This document shows, piece after piece, positions 1-9,917 of a stretch of DNA of 64,000 nt. Source of the stretch: ChocPot-Mid sp043804925. Its GTDB lineage: Bacteria; Bacteroidota; Ignavibacteria; Kapaibacteriales; UBA2268. The DNA is taken from positions 12,462-76,461 of the forward strand of contig JAZDIP010000037.1 of assembly GCA_043804925.1 (NCBI GenBank), read 5' to 3'. Position numbers and translations under genes: made by a program. A model generated the notes under the pieces. The model was not told the origin of the DNA. It saw only the letters and a list, made by a program, of their open reading frames with translations, and made no database searches. Position 1 is the stretch's first letter. Every line of letters starts with the position of its first letter.

Positions 1-1797
1 GGAAAAATCAAATTAGTTAAGATAATTCAAACATCCGGTTGCGCTGATTCATCTGAAATAGAAATAATTATTTCTCCAGTCCCGATACCGGAAATCATTG
101 GACCTGACACAGTTTGTTCTAATACCATAGCTATTTTTCGAGGTAAGATTGAACCAAATATTACAAACCAATGGTTTGCTCCAGATGGTAAAATAACCGG
201 TTCTGATAGAGCCGAACAATTAAGTATTTCCTGGGAAAATTCTGGTGAAACGACTTTAAAGTTGATACAAAAAAATATTTTATCAGGTTGTGCAGATACT
301 GTTGAACGTAAAATTTACATCATAAATAAACCTTCACCGTTTATTAATGGTTTATTCAATGTTTGCACCGAAAGCAGTACAACGTATGTATGCAATGATG
401 ATAAAACATTAGAGACTATTTGGAAAATAAACGGAGGTAGTATTACAGACAGTTCTTTGGGGAAAATAACTGTCACTTGGAACAACGAAGAAGGAGTAGT
501 ATCGATTAGACTAATTCAGAAAGATATAATTACTCAATGTGAAGCTGTTATTGAAAAAACCGTGTTCAAAAATAAAAAACCAATAGCAAAACTGCTTTTA
601 TGCCCAAATCCCGTATATGAATTTAGCGAACGTTTGTACATTACAAACAAAGATAAAGATAAAAATATTTACTGGTCAGTAAAAGGTGGTAGTATAATCA
701 GCGGTCAGAATAAAGATACTCTTAGGGTAAAATGGGACAGCTCCGGTATTGGTGAAGTTGACTTGTTGGTAATTGATGGACAAACCGGATGTAGTGATAC
801 CTTGACTCAAAACATAAAAATAATCCCGAAAGAAGATATGTTTATTTTTGGTTCGGAAGATGTTTGTGAAAAAAATGTATATGAATATATTACGGGTAGA
901 AAAGCAAATATAAAATATAATTGGAATGCTACTTGCGGGACGATTATTGGAAGCGAAACCGATACAATTGTGCTTATCAAATGGGTTAACATTGGTAAAG
1001 GTGTTGTTAAATTAGTTTATACAGACACATTAAATAGTTTAAGTGATTCAATAACCTTAATTATCAGCATAAATCCACTTCCTAAAATCATATTCGATGA
1101 ACTGCCGGATATTTGCATATATGACCAACCATTGCCCCTGAATCAAGCGAAACCTTTAGGAGGAACTTACTCCGGAAATGGGATTGAGTCTGACTTTTTC
1201 TTACCAATAAAAGCCGGTATCGGTAAACATGAAATTAAATATTCTTTCACGGATGCGTTCAGTGGCTGTACAAATTCCGAGAGTTGTACAATAACTGTGC
1301 TACAAGCACCAACACAGCCACAAATATCTCAACAAGGTAAAACTTTAATTTCAAGTTCAGGATTTAGTTATCAATGGTACAAGGATAATGATTTAATAGA
1401 AAATGCAATAAATCAAAATTACGAGCCGGACAGCACAGGATATTATACGGTTATCATAACAGGAGAAAACGGATGCAAATCAAAAATGTCTCTTCCTTAT
1501 TATTTTGACATAACTGACATCCATGATTTTGCCGGTGAACCTCAAATGTTGAGAATCTATCCCAATCCAACATTTGACAAAATTAATATCGAATATTCCC
1601 TCAACTCTTCTGAAAATGTTACTCTTGAGTTATATGATATACTTGGAAATAAAATTGAAACATTCGATTATGGATTTGTTGGTTCAGGCAGACATTATGA
1701 GCAGATTGATATGAAGAACAAACCAATCGGAATGTACTATCTGATTTTAAAAACAAGTGATAAAGTATTGAATGAAAAGTTTGGTGTGATGAGGTAG
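1..1797 (+). CDS. T9SS cargo protein with PKD-like repeats (5' truncated)
   Basis: The reading frame is open from base 1, so the first 5' part lies outside the window; 598 residues are visible. They form a chain of PKD/Ig-like modules of about 80 residues (starting near residues 30, 111, 195 and 275). Each has a Cys at the start, a W-x-(V/A)-x-GG-x-I core, a later (V/I)-x-W strand and a closing GC/D-S/T motif. A differently built module (near 360-440) and an Ig-like module with a QWY core follow. The protein ends in a type A T9SS sorting domain (from about 516; RIYPNP, ELYDILGN, GMYYLIL, terminal FGVMR). It is inferred to be an extracellular or cell-surface structural or adhesive protein exported by Sec then T9SS. 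The last ~240 residues nearly match the next gene. An internal TTG at 262 is not the true start. Confidence 0.85.
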   Translation, partial: GKIKLVKIIQTSGCADSSEIEIIISPVPIPEIIGPDTVCSNTIAIFRGKIEPNITNQWFAPDGKITGSDRAEQLSISWENSGETTLKLIQKNILSGCADTVERKIYIINKPSPFINGLFNVCTESSTTYVCNDDKTLETIWKINGGSITDSSLGKITVTWNNEEGVVSIRLIQKDIITQCEAVIEKTVFKNKKPIAKLLLCPNPVYEFSERLYITNKDKDKNIYWSVKGGSIISGQNKDTLRVKWDSSGIGEVDLLVIDGQTGCSDTLTQNIKIIPKEDMFIFGSEDVCEKNVYEYITGRKANIKYNWNATCGTIIGSETDTIVLIKWVNIGKGVVKLVYTDTLNSLSDSITLIISINPLPKIIFDELPDICIYDQPLPLNQAKPLGGTYSGNGIESDFFLPIKAGIGKHEIKYSFTDAFSGCTNSESCTITVLQAPTQPQISQQGKTLISSSGFSYQWYKDNDLIENAINQNYEPDSTGYYTVIITGENGCKSKMSLPYYFDITDIHDFAGEPQMLRIYPNPTFDKINIEYSLNSSENVTLELYDILGNKIETFDYGFVGSGRHYEQIDMKNKPIGMYYLILKTSDKVLNEKFGVMR

Positions 1798-1855
1798 GAT
1801 AATAGAAGTAAATTAGCTGTATTTGAATAAAAAAAACATCTATAAAGGTGAAGTT

Positions 1856-4800
1856 ATGAAAAAAAGTTTCTTTGTGGTAATATTATTATTACTCTCTTCA
1901 AATTTATACTCGGTTCCAAAAACATATTTCATTGAGAACAAAGGGCAGTGGGCTAAAGAAGTGCGGTTCCTTGCCTGTTTGAATGGAATGAATGCTTGGA
2001 TTACCTATGATGGGATTGTCTATGATTTCTACAAAACGGCAGACGGCAGACAGCAGACGGCAGACAGAAATAATTACGAATTACCAAGTACGAATTACGA
2101 ATATTTGAGAGAAACCGATTTCGGAAAAAACGGTTCGCCGTTCACGGTTCACGGTTCACGAAAAGGTCATGTTGTTAAAATGAGTTTTGTTGGCAGTAAA
2201 CTTTCCGAAAGTTCGGAACTTTCGGAAAGTTATGGTCAGCAATTTATTGGTTTAAACAAATCCGAAACTTATTATAATTATTTCATTGGTAACGACAAAA
2301 GCAAATGGGCGAGTTTTGTACCTCTTTATGAAGAAGTGTCTGTTAAAAATATTCTACCCGGGATTAATACAAAATATTATTTTGAATCAAATAAATTGCG
2401 ATATGATTTTATTATTGAACCGGGAACAGATTTTACTGAAATAAAAATAAATTTTGATTTTGGTGAAGACAAGGAGTATGGCAATTATATAAATGAAAAT
2501 GGTGAATTAGTACTGAAGACTTCAATTGGTGAAGTAATACAAGGGAAGATTTTTGCATATCAGGAAGTTGATGGTAATAAATTAGAAGTACCCTGTAAGT
2601 TTAAAATGAATGAGGATAAGACAATTGGCTTTTATATAGGTGAATATAATAAAAATCTACCATTGATAATTGACCCATTGGTCTGGTCAACATTTTTGGG
2701 TGGTTCGGGTTATGAAGAAGGAGCTGCAATCGCTTTGGACTCTTCAAAAAATATCTTTGTTACAGGCAGCACAGGTTCGAGCAACTATCCTTTTACTGCA
2801 GGGGCTTATGATTCGATAATTAGTAGTACTGAAGTGTTTTTTTCTAAGTTTAATAATACCTGTTCTTCGCTCGAATACTCAACATTTCTTGGAGGGAACA
2901 ATGGAGATTTTGGATGGGACATTGCCTTAGATAAAAATAATAATGTTTATATTGCCGGTGCAACTCGGTCACCAAACTTTCCGGTAACTCCCGGGGCTTT
3001 CGATGAAATTTGGGAAAACGATGATTATTTTGTTTGCAAATTTGATAGTAGTTGCTCCGGTCTTTCCTATTCAACTTTTATTGGAGGAAGCTGGCAGGAA
3101 GGAGAGCTCCCATTTAGAATCAAACTCGTTCTGGATAATTCCTGTAATGCATATATTACGGGACACACGGAATCAGATGACTTTCCTGTTACTCAGGATG
3201 CCTTTGACCAGAGCTATAACGGGATCGGAGATGCATTTGTCAGTAAATTGAACAGCGATGGAACTTCATTGTTATTTTCAACTTATTTAGGCGGGTGGTC
3301 AATAGAGTTTTCTTTCAGCATAACTATCGATAATATTCATAATGTTTATGTAACCGGATATACACAATCAGATGATTTCCCTGTTACATCGGGTTCTTTC
3401 GACATAAATTTTAGTGGTAACCAAGATTGCTTTGTAAGTAAATTAGATAGTACAGGTTCATCGCTTATATATTCAACATATATTGGCGGTTCTGCATACG
3501 ATTATGCTTCGGATATAGTCTTGGACAGTTCAAGTAATGCATATTTAACCGGTGTAACCTTGTCGAGTAATTTCCCAATTACCACCGGAGCATATGATAA
3601 AATCTATAATAGTGAAAACCTTTTCATTTGTAAATTAAACAGCGCTGGTTCTATATTAGATTATTCGACATTTGTTGGCAGCAATGTAGGCGAAGTTCTG
3701 AATTATTATTCAACTCCAAGTTTAGTATTGAATGAATCTAATGATGCATTTGTCACATGTATGACTTATGCCAGCAATTTTCCGGTGTCTGCAAACGCTT
3801 TTGATAATAGTTTCAATGGCTTATATGATGCCTTTTTATGTAAAGTGAGCAATGATGGCTCATCGCTTGTTTATTCCACATTTATCGGAGGTTCGGCAGA
3901 AGATTATGGTAAAAATTTGACGATTGATGACGACAATGTTATTTATATTACCGGTGATACTAAATCTTCTAATTTCCCTGTTACATCCGGCTCTTACGAT
4001 AACATAATTAATGGACAAGATGCATTTGTTTTTAAATTAAAAATTAATGATATTATGGTATTGAATATAATGAATACTGAATTTTGTGCTAATGAAACAT
4101 TTGATATACCTTATGTTGTTGAGGGAGTATTCAAAACAGGAAATAAATTTATTATTCAATTGTCCAATGCGATTGGAAATTTTGATAATCCTATCTCATT
4201 AGATACCATAATCAGCACACAATCAGATACTCTGAAAAATATTAAATTACCGGATACATTATCTTCCGGTACGGGATACAGAATCAGGATTATCAGTACA
4301 AATCCAAGGGCAATTGGTGCGGATAATGGAACAGACATAACTATTAATGAGTTGCCTAATCCCTCAATTAGTCTTGGAGACGATTCTGTTTGTTATAATT
4401 CGAGTACAGTATATTCGAGCAGTACAGGTGATGATATTACTTATCAATGGGTTGTTGTAGGTGGCAACATTCTTGGCATTGACAACCAAGTAAATGTAAC
4501 TGTGCAATGGACTGACAGCAGTTCAGGAACGCTTACTTTATCGCATACTAATACAATATCCGGATGTTCGAATACTGTTTCAAAAGTGATAGTAATATTA
4601 CCTTTGCCTCAGCCGGAAATAAGCGGAGCGGATATTGTTTGTAATTTGTCTTATGAAATTTATCAGGGAGCCAAGGGACAAAATATCATTAACAAATGGC
4701 AAATCAAGGGAGGTGCCATCATTGGCATTGATTACGGGGAACAGGTGATGGTTCTTGTGGATACAAGCGATAAAGCAACATTAAAATTAATTCAGACAGA

Positions 4801-6076
4801 TACTGTAACAACTTGCATTGATTCGATAACGCATGAAATAACAATAAATCTATTGCCGGAGCCGATTATCGAGCAAGTACCAAAGGCAGTATGCGCAAAT
4901 AATATTTCAACTCATACAGGGAATTTTCATTTGGGCGTTGAGAATAAATGGAAGGTTTTCGGTGGAAGCATTATTGGCTCTGACGATGATGACATAGTGG
5001 ATGTTTTGTGGGGAGACGCCGGTTCAGGAACTTTAACTTTGATTCAGATTAATACAACTACAGGATGCATGGATTCAGCAACGCATGAAATAACAATAAA
5101 CCAAATACCGTCGCCGAGTATTGGGCAGGAATCGGATTCGGTATGCTCAAACAATATATCAACTCATACTGGAAATTCGGAAACGGGCGTTGAAAATAAA
5201 TGGAGAGTAAGCGGAGGGACAATAAGCGGAACCGACGATGGAGATACGGTAGATATACTTTGGGGTAGTCCAGGTTTAGGAACCATAACACTAATACAAA
5301 CAAACGTTGAAGCGGGATGTAAAGATTCCGTTTCGATTGAAATAACGATAAATCCATTACCGGAAATTATATTCGATATGTTGCCGGATATTTGCTTATA
5401 TGATGAACCTTTAATTCTTAATCATGCAATACCTGTAGGAGGCTCATACTCCGGAATTGGAGTTGAGTCTGATTTTTTCTATCCAACAGTAACGGGTATA
5501 GGTAAACATGAGATTTCATATTCTTTTACAGAGCCGCTCACTGGCTGTACAAATTTTGTGAGTTGCACAATAACTGTATTGCCGACACCTCCACAGCCAC
5601 AAATATCTCAACAGGGGAAAATCTTAATTTCAAGTTCAGGATTTAGTTATCAATGGTATAATGATAATGATTTAATTGAAAATGAAATAAATCAAAATTT
5701 CGAACCTGACACCACAGGATATTATTCAGTTATTATAATAGGAGAAAACGGATGTAAATCAAAAATGTCTCTTCCATATTATTTTGACATAACAGGCATT
5801 CATGATTTTACCAGAGAACCTAAAATGTTGAGAATCTACCCTAACCCTTCTTCCGACATAGTAAACATCGAATATTCCCTCAATACTTCTGAAAATGTTA
5901 CACTTGAACTTTACGATATTCTCGGAAATAAAATTGAAACATTCGATTATAGCTTTGTTGGTTCAGGAAGGCATTATGAGCAGATTGATATGAAGGACAA
6001 ACCAATCGGAATGTACTATCTGATTTTAAAAACAAGTGATAAAGTATTGAATGAAAAGTTTGGTGTGATGAGGTAA
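1856..6076 (+). CDS. SBBP beta-propeller / PKD-like protein with T9SS sorting domain
   Basis: A 1406-residue secreted protein. ATG 1856 is chosen over an in-frame TTG at 1823 because AAAGGTG precedes it and a signal peptide follows (residues 1-20). After it come an ENKGQW-type N-terminal domain (from about 25), about seven SBBP repeats (residues ~278-730, each opening with a YSTF(L/I)GG motif and ending in (V/I)TG-x-T...FP-x-(T/S)-x-G-A-(Y/F)D), and a linker domain ending YRIRI. Four PKD-like modules (about 840-1165), an Ig-like module and a type A T9SS domain (about 1325-1406) complete it. SBBP repeats are predicted seven-bladed propellers, so the ~7 copies fit one closed propeller. The role is probably surface adhesion or binding; the ligand is unknown. 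The N-terminal domain holds three in-frame heptamer arrays and a palindrome that the paralogue at 17054 lacks. Confidence 0.88.
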   Translation: MKKSFFVVILLLLSSNLYSVPKTYFIENKGQWAKEVRFLACLNGMNAWITYDGIVYDFYKTADGRQQTADRNNYELPSTNYEYLRETDFGKNGSPFTVHGSRKGHVVKMSFVGSKLSESSELSESYGQQFIGLNKSETYYNYFIGNDKSKWASFVPLYEEVSVKNILPGINTKYYFESNKLRYDFIIEPGTDFTEIKINFDFGEDKEYGNYINENGELVLKTSIGEVIQGKIFAYQEVDGNKLEVPCKFKMNEDKTIGFYIGEYNKNLPLIIDPLVWSTFLGGSGYEEGAAIALDSSKNIFVTGSTGSSNYPFTAGAYDSIISSTEVFFSKFNNTCSSLEYSTFLGGNNGDFGWDIALDKNNNVYIAGATRSPNFPVTPGAFDEIWENDDYFVCKFDSSCSGLSYSTFIGGSWQEGELPFRIKLVLDNSCNAYITGHTESDDFPVTQDAFDQSYNGIGDAFVSKLNSDGTSLLFSTYLGGWSIEFSFSITIDNIHNVYVTGYTQSDDFPVTSGSFDINFSGNQDCFVSKLDSTGSSLIYSTYIGGSAYDYASDIVLDSSSNAYLTGVTLSSNFPITTGAYDKIYNSENLFICKLNSAGSILDYSTFVGSNVGEVLNYYSTPSLVLNESNDAFVTCMTYASNFPVSANAFDNSFNGLYDAFLCKVSNDGSSLVYSTFIGGSAEDYGKNLTIDDDNVIYITGDTKSSNFPVTSGSYDNIINGQDAFVFKLKINDIMVLNIMNTEFCANETFDIPYVVEGVFKTGNKFIIQLSNAIGNFDNPISLDTIISTQSDTLKNIKLPDTLSSGTGYRIRIISTNPRAIGADNGTDITINELPNPSISLGDDSVCYNSSTVYSSSTGDDITYQWVVVGGNILGIDNQVNVTVQWTDSSSGTLTLSHTNTISGCSNTVSKVIVILPLPQPEISGADIVCNLSYEIYQGAKGQNIINKWQIKGGAIIGIDYGEQVMVLVDTSDKATLKLIQTDTVTTCIDSITHEITINLLPEPIIEQVPKAVCANNISTHTGNFHLGVENKWKVFGGSIIGSDDDDIVDVLWGDAGSGTLTLIQINTTTGCMDSATHEITINQIPSPSIGQESDSVCSNNISTHTGNSETGVENKWRVSGGTISGTDDGDTVDILWGSPGLGTITLIQTNVEAGCKDSVSIEITINPLPEIIFDMLPDICLYDEPLILNHAIPVGGSYSGIGVESDFFYPTVTGIGKHEISYSFTEPLTGCTNFVSCTITVLPTPPQPQISQQGKILISSSGFSYQWYNDNDLIENEINQNFEPDTTGYYSVIIIGENGCKSKMSLPYYFDITGIHDFTREPKMLRIYPNPSSDIVNIEYSLNTSENVTLELYDILGNKIETFDYSFVGSGRHYEQIDMKDKPIGMYYLILKTSDKVLNEKFGVMR
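2037..2159 (+). repeat. Three in-frame heptanucleotide arrays inside a coding region
   Basis: Three separate 7-nt tandem arrays lie side by side: 2037-2064 (four units, cggcaga with one cagcaga), 2072-2099 (four units, aattacg with variants aattacc and aagtacg) and 2132-2159 (four units, ggttcac with variants ggttcgc and cgttcac). They are translated as residues ~61-102 of the SBBP protein. The paralogue at 17054 has no matching segment. Confidence 0.9.
2201..2229. repeat. In-frame palindrome
   Basis: A perfect inverted repeat with 13-bp arms (ctttccgaaagtt and its complement) around a cgg loop. It is translated as LSESSELSES, residues ~116-125 of the SBBP protein. It resembles short palindromes that occur between genes in many Bacteroidota genomes. 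Confidence 0.85.
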
Positions 6077-6144
6077 TTTTTTTTGATATATTGATAAAAG
6101 ATTTTAAATTTGGAATATTATTTTATTAACATAACCGGATTTTT

Positions 6145-8556
6145 ATGAAAAAATTATTTATGATTTTAATTTGCGTAATTTTTCAAAAAGCAATTCTGAT
6201 TTCTGCAGGCAACTATACAGTAGAGTGGGCAATTAACCTTGGCAGTAAAGAAGATAATGAAAGTTCCATTATGACAACTGACGGAAAAGAATATTTATAT
6301 TTGGCAGGTAGGATTTCAGGTGATTCTGATTTTGGAGTCGCAACTCTTAAAGTAAATAACAGTACAGATTGTTTTATTGCCAAATTCACCGAAGCCGGTA
6401 AATGTCTTTGGGTTCACCAAATTAAAAGCCAGATTTATATGAATCCTCATTTTATCAAACATAATGATGGAAAAGTATACGTTCTTGGACAATTCAAAGG
6501 TACATTGACTTTAGAAGACGGAACACAAGTCATTCCAAGCAATAATACTACTGCTCCGGCTTTTATGGCAATATTCGACTCAACTGGAAATATGCTTGAG
6601 TTCAAGAAATTTGATTGTACAGGACCGGCTGTAACAACAGGAATGGCATTTGATTCTCTAAATAATTTATACATTACAGGTTCTTTTCCCGGGACACTTG
6701 ATATTAATAATAACGTTTCTATATCCTGTGATTATAATAATTGTGGGTTTATTACTAAATTTGATAAAAACGGTAATTTAATCTGGACACAAAAAACAAC
6801 ATCATGGGAAACTTATTTTAAAAGGTTAGTAATTATAGGTAATTCCGTTTATGTTTTCGGCTCTTTTTCTGAGTTTATAAAATTTGAGGATGGGACATAC
6901 ATAAAAGCTAATGGTATGAAAAGCACAAGGGATATGATTTTCGCTGAATTCTCATTGGATGGCAAACTTCAATGGGCTATAAGCTACGGAGAAAGTGGCT
7001 ATGACCTTGCTTCCGATGCTTGCTTGATTAATGATTCAAATATAATAATATCAGGTTATTTCAATAATAACCTTGATTTGGGTAATAATAGCATATTGCA
7101 TAGTATTGGTGACAAAGACTGTTTTATTGCAAAATTTGACAGAGATGCCAAATGCCTGATTGCTAAGTCTTTCGGAAGCTCTCTTGGTGAAAATTCCTAC
7201 GCTACTTTTATAGATAAAGACAATAATATTCTTAATACATTTAATTTTATTAATGATGTTTATTTGGATGGAAACAAAATCAGTGGAGATATTGGATTTG
7301 ATAAAAGTAAGGTAAAATTGGGCTTGCTTGAGACAACTGAATCAGGTGAATTGAAATGGTTTTTTTCTGCCTTATCAGAAAATGGCGTAACGAGTGGGGG
7401 TATTTGTAAAATCGGCAATAGTCTTTATACCTGTGGTTCTTTTGGAGATAAATTAAATCTTGATAACAGCACAATATACAGTAATGGACTTGGAGATATT
7501 TTTCTAATAAAATTAAGTTCCGGTTGTCATAAATCTGCTTTCAATTATCCCAATTTTAAATATATCGGTGATTTTTTACTTATTAAAGATGCATTAAAAA
7601 CTGACTCTACTCTAACAATCACTTCACCCCAGAACTGGAAAAGTGGTGCTGTATGGTACGACGAGAAAGTACCTGTAAAGAAGGGTTTTACTTCCGAGTT
7701 TTCTTTCAGGTTTTCTGATGGGGAAGATAAATATATTCCTGAAGAATATCCCGGTGCAGACGGAATTTGTTTTGTGATTCAAAATAGCTCTCAAACGGCT
7801 ATTGGTTCACCCGGTGGAGGATTAGGTTTTAAAAATATTCCCAACAGCTTTGTTGTGGAATTTGATACATATAAAAATGCTGATGATAATGCAGATAGTT
7901 TTCATGACCCTAATGAGAATCATGTAGCAGTATTTTGCAATGGTGTAAATCCAAACACACCTGACCATTCATCAAACGCAAATCTTGGCACAAATAACTG
8001 GACTATGCCTTTGGTACCTGACGGCAAAATATTTTATTCAAAAATTGAATATGAACCGGGAAGTCATTTCAAAGTTTATCTGGATACAAGTTCAGAATAT
8101 ACACTGCCTCCTGTTATTAATTTGCAGGGTGCGGATATTTCAAAGTTAATTCAACTGGATTCCGAAGAATTTGCATGGGTTGGCTTTACATCGGCAACAG
8201 GAAATGCTTATGAAAAGCATGAGATATTAAGCTGGTCATTTTGTCCAACACCTACCAATGCAATCTTAGTGCCTGTTGAAGAAAATTTAACAATAACTGA
8301 AAATTCTCTTGAAATCTACCCGAATCCTGCAAGTGATTTTTTAAACATAGAATATACACTTAATAAATCTGAATACATTACTCTCGAATTATACGATATT
8401 TTAGGAAATAAAATTGAAACATTCGATTATGGTTTTGTTGGTTCAGGCAGGCATTTCGGACAGATTGATATGAAGAACAAACCAATCGGAATGTATTATT
8501 TAATTCTTAAAACAGATGATAAAGTATTGAATGAAAAGTTTGGTGTGATGAGGTGA
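6145..8556 (+). CDS. Propeller-like / L-type lectin protein with T9SS sorting domain
   Basis: An 803-residue secreted protein with a signal peptide (residues 1-21). The N-terminal ~450 residues are repeats resembling diverged SBBP or Kelch-like blades, with repeated D(C/M)FIAKF motifs. Residues ~470-710 look like a bacterial legume-type (L-type) lectin domain: DGICFVIQN, GSPGGGLGF, SFVVEFDTYKN, a DPNENHVAVF segment with likely metal-binding D/N residues, and WVGFTSATG near its end. A type A T9SS domain closes it (from ~721) and shares its last ~40 nt exactly with the two upstream genes. It is inferred to be a surface carbohydrate-binding protein. No strong Shine-Dalgarno site precedes the ATG. 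It lies 68 bp after the previous gene on the same strand, so the three T9SS cargo genes may be co-transcribed. Confidence 0.85.
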   Translation: MKKLFMILICVIFQKAILISAGNYTVEWAINLGSKEDNESSIMTTDGKEYLYLAGRISGDSDFGVATLKVNNSTDCFIAKFTEAGKCLWVHQIKSQIYMNPHFIKHNDGKVYVLGQFKGTLTLEDGTQVIPSNNTTAPAFMAIFDSTGNMLEFKKFDCTGPAVTTGMAFDSLNNLYITGSFPGTLDINNNVSISCDYNNCGFITKFDKNGNLIWTQKTTSWETYFKRLVIIGNSVYVFGSFSEFIKFEDGTYIKANGMKSTRDMIFAEFSLDGKLQWAISYGESGYDLASDACLINDSNIIISGYFNNNLDLGNNSILHSIGDKDCFIAKFDRDAKCLIAKSFGSSLGENSYATFIDKDNNILNTFNFINDVYLDGNKISGDIGFDKSKVKLGLLETTESGELKWFFSALSENGVTSGGICKIGNSLYTCGSFGDKLNLDNSTIYSNGLGDIFLIKLSSGCHKSAFNYPNFKYIGDFLLIKDALKTDSTLTITSPQNWKSGAVWYDEKVPVKKGFTSEFSFRFSDGEDKYIPEEYPGADGICFVIQNSSQTAIGSPGGGLGFKNIPNSFVVEFDTYKNADDNADSFHDPNENHVAVFCNGVNPNTPDHSSNANLGTNNWTMPLVPDGKIFYSKIEYEPGSHFKVYLDTSSEYTLPPVINLQGADISKLIQLDSEEFAWVGFTSATGNAYEKHEILSWSFCPTPTNAILVPVEENLTITENSLEIYPNPASDFLNIEYTLNKSEYITLELYDILGNKIETFDYGFVGSGRHFGQIDMKNKPIGMYYLILKTDDKVLNEKFGVMR

Positions 8557-8662
8557 AAAACTGAGAGCATTTCACATTATTTGTTTTTCTTAGTAAAACA
8601 CGCACTAACAATTTATAATACAAGTAGTAAGCAGTCCTTTTTAACAGTCATAATAATATTCA

Positions 8663-8740
8663 ATTCACCATATATCATTATATTTGGTGAATTAATTCAC
8701 CGATTATTATAATATATGGTTGTTTTATTCACCGATTATA
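8663..8740. repeat. Compound palindrome, upstream copy
   Basis: An inverted repeat 8663-8692 (attcacca ... tggtgaat arms) overlaps a perfect 16-bp palindrome ggtgaattaattcacc (8686-8701). A further half-site attcaccgatta lies at 8727. The same compound element recurs at 10047, on the far side of the ATPase gene. It may be an operator for a dimeric regulator or the edge of an inserted cassette. The rest of the 8557-8792 spacer is AT-rich with nothing else recognisable. Confidence 0.7.
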
Positions 8741-8792
8741 TTTATTTTTGTTGATATTTAATTTAAAAATTATCAGAAAATTAGTATTAATC

Positions 8793-9917
8793 ATGATTAA
8801 AAGAAGTATAAATAATATTATACAGAAAAGGATTTTTAAACAAAAAGCAATAATTATTACAGGAGCAAGACAAGTTGGAAAAACAACTCTTGTAAAATCT
8901 TTAGCTAATGAACTGAAGCAGTCTTATGTGTTTTTAAATTGTGATGAACCTGATATTAAGGCGATTCTTGACCGTCCGACTTCAACTCAATTGAAAAAAA
9001 TTATTGGAGGGAAAAAAGTATTAATTATTGACGAAGCACAGAGGATACCGGATATAGGAATAACTGCTAAATTGATTGTTGACAATTTCCCGGATGTTCA
9101 GCTTTTTTTAACTGGTTCTTCTTCTTTTGATATTGGTAATATTGTTAATGAACCATTAACCGGAAGAAAATTTGAATTACGATTATTCCCTTTTTCCTAC
9201 AAGGAATTAGCTGTACAATCTTCGCAATTTGAAGAAAATAGACTTGTTGAAAACAGGATGATATTCGGAACCTACCCTGATGTAGTAAATTATCCAGGCG
9301 AAGAAGAAGACAGATTGCTTGAGCTAATCTCATCGTATTTGTATAAAGATATTCTTTCCCTTGGTTCCATTAAAAAACCATGGATGCTTGACAAATTAAC
9401 GATAGCTCTTGCATTGCAAATTGGGAATGAAGTTTCGCTAAATGAACTTTCGGATATAGTCGGAATTGATAAAAATACTGTTGCAAGATATATTGATTTA
9501 CTTGAAAAAACTTTCGTAATATTCTCTCTTAATTCTTTTAGCAGAAATATGCGAAACGAATTGAGAAAAAGTAAAAAAATATACTTTTTTGATTTGGGGG
9601 TAAGAAATGCAATCATTAAGAATTTCAATCCGCTTGACCTGAGAGCAGATAAGGGTGTCTTGTGGGAAAATTATATTATCTCAGAAAGAATAAAACATCT
9701 TAATAATACCGGTAAAAAGGTAAATTCTTACTTCTGGAGGACAGTTCAAGGACAAGAAATTGATTATATAGAAGAATATGGAGGAAAGCTTAATACTTTT
9801 AAAATCAAATGGAATCCAAAGGTAAAAGCGAAACCGCCTTCAGCTTTTTTATCTGTTTATTCAGATTCAGCTTACAAATTAATTAATAAAAATAATTATT
9901 TTGATTTTATTAGCTGA
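8793..9917 (+). CDS. AAA_14 / DUF4143 ATPase
   Basis: A 374-residue member of the widespread AAA_14-DUF4143 family of stand-alone P-loop ATPases, whose cellular role is not settled. Walker A is GARQVGKTT (24-32); Walker B is VLIIDEAQ (about 80-87), followed by a sensor-like LTGSSS. A winged-helix-like segment follows, then the C-terminal DUF4143 region with FWRT..GQEIDYIEE. The family usually has an acidic-x-K at the end of this nuclease-like fold; here it reads FKIKW, so the acidic residue appears replaced by Lys. ATG 8793 is preferred to TTG 8748 because it puts the conserved MIKR start at the usual distance from Walker A. The gene stands alone between two copies of a compound palindrome and ends inside its own terminator. 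Confidence 0.88.
   Translation: MIKRSINNIIQKRIFKQKAIIITGARQVGKTTLVKSLANELKQSYVFLNCDEPDIKAILDRPTSTQLKKIIGGKKVLIIDEAQRIPDIGITAKLIVDNFPDVQLFLTGSSSFDIGNIVNEPLTGRKFELRLFPFSYKELAVQSSQFEENRLVENRMIFGTYPDVVNYPGEEEDRLLELISSYLYKDILSLGSIKKPWMLDKLTIALALQIGNEVSLNELSDIVGIDKNTVARYIDLLEKTFVIFSLNSFSRNMRNELRKSKKIYFFDLGVRNAIIKNFNPLDLRADKGVLWENYIISERIKHLNNTGKKVNSYFWRTVQGQEIDYIEEYGGKLNTFKIKWNPKVKAKPPSAFLSVYSDSAYKLINKNNYFDFIS

Noticed and set aside
9290..9628. 112-codon minus-strand frame inside the DUF4143 ATPase
   Set aside because: Antisense to a clear coding region, with no ribosome-binding site or motif.
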